A DNA stretch of 13,725 nt from Deltaproteobacteria bacterium (lineage in GTDB: Bacteria; Desulfobacterota; UBA8473), in NCBI GenBank assembly GCA_030623035.1, contig JAUXFK010000047.1:1-13725 (forward strand). The letters run 5' to 3'. This document shows positions 13,469 to 13,725 of the stretch, one piece after another. The first letter of the stretch is position 1. The number at the start of each line of letters is the position of its first letter. The position numbers and the translations under genes are program-made. The notes under the pieces were generated by a model, which worked only from the letters and a program-made list of their open reading frames with translations, was not told where the DNA came from and ran no database searches.

Positions 13469-13549
13469 CTGAAAGTTCCTCTATTCTTCAATCACTCTGT
13501 TTTTGTTTTTTGGGTACTTTTCCTATGGTCTCTTTTTTATAAGAATCAG

Positions 13550-13632
13550 GTAACTACTCAGCCGCCGATTTACGCTGATCATCACTGATATTTTTTCTTT
13601 TATTATCATATACAAATCTTGTAACTACTCAG
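13550..13632 (+). repeat. Short direct repeats upstream of the four-helix-bundle gene
   Basis: GTAACTACTCAG occurs at 13550-13561 and 13621-13632. The region 13469-13653 holds this pair, a GCCGCCGATTTACGCTGATC string and purine-rich GGCACAGAGG/GGCACAGTGG text, but no gene. Confidence 0.5.
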
Positions 13633-13653
13633 GCACAGAGGGGCAAAGGCACA

Positions 13654-13725
13654 GTGGCACAAAGAAAAATAAAAACGTATAGAGATTTGCAGGTCTGGCA
13701 AAAATCAATGACTTTAGTTGCTGAA
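13654..13725 (+). CDS. Four-helix-bundle (S23-type) protein, N-terminal fragment cut by the window end
   Basis: The last 24 codons, from a GTG start preceded by a GAGGGG ribosome-like site, read MAQRKIKTYRDLQVWQKSMT and continue to the window edge. The Y+DL.VWQK pattern is the hallmark N-terminus of the S23 four-helix-bundle family (TIGR02436-type), usually about 115-130 residues. The rest lies outside. It is apparently intact so far, in contrast to the relic at 269-517. Confidence 0.75.
   Translation, partial: MAQRKIKTYRDLQVWQKSMTLVAE

Overview
The window looks like accessory-rich chromosome from an uncultured anaerobic bacterium, probably a Desulfobacterota (deltaproteobacterial) or Nitrospirota-type lineage. 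This is inferred from moderate-to-low GC, a heterodisulfide-reductase-like iron-sulfur protein, sigma-54 control, a probable selenoprotein and dispersed GTCATTCC-type palindromic repeats. No rRNA, tRNA or CRISPR array is visible.

Layout. 1-3400 (+): a decayed four-helix-bundle (S23-type) gene, then three overlapping genes (HicB-like, HicA-like, AlbA_2/Schlafen-fold ATP-binding protein), a non-coding stretch with a repeated relic, and a Phd/YefM-RelE toxin-antitoxin pair with a textbook promoter, dyad operator and terminator. 3455-4747 (-): glgC, ADP-glucose synthesis for glycogen. 5033-7500 (-): a regulatory island with a STAS-domain protein, a 570-bp intergenic region holding a sigma-54 promoter and two TTATGGGG-N4-CCCCATAA dyads, an NtrC-type sigma-54 activator, and the last ~55 codons of its histidine kinase, cut off at a 31-bp direct repeat. 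8129-12052 (+): a TIM-barrel isomerase-like protein, a four-domain rhodanese lipoprotein and a two-[4Fe-4S], two-CCG-domain HdrD/GlpC-like protein. This cassette is bracketed by 45-bp inverted repeats. 12245-13468 (-): a MidA/NDUFAF7-family methyltransferase whose last codons come from a MITE. 13654-end (+): the start of another four-helix-bundle gene.

Main result. The rhodanese reading frame is interrupted by a TGA at 10653-10655, exactly where the catalytic Cys of its fourth rhodanese domain should be. The same frame stays open for 51 more codons that complete the domain (xxxGIRSS, then NYDGS and a Trp, closely matching domain 2 of the same protein). An 8-bp hairpin with a GUUU loop lies 19 nt after the TGA, as expected of a bacterial SECIS. 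The gene is therefore best read as a 588-residue selenoprotein (9045-10811, Sec537), not as a 536-residue truncated protein. With one Cys-type and one Sec-type active site, a lipoprotein anchor and a co-directional Hdr-like iron-sulfur protein downstream, it suggests an envelope sulfur/selenium-transfer step coupled to thiol/disulfide electron transfer.

Second result. The NtrC-type regulator, twin palindromic enhancer-like sites, a sigma-54 -24/-12 element and the STAS gene form a self-contained predicted regulatory circuit whose sensor kinase has been lost locally.
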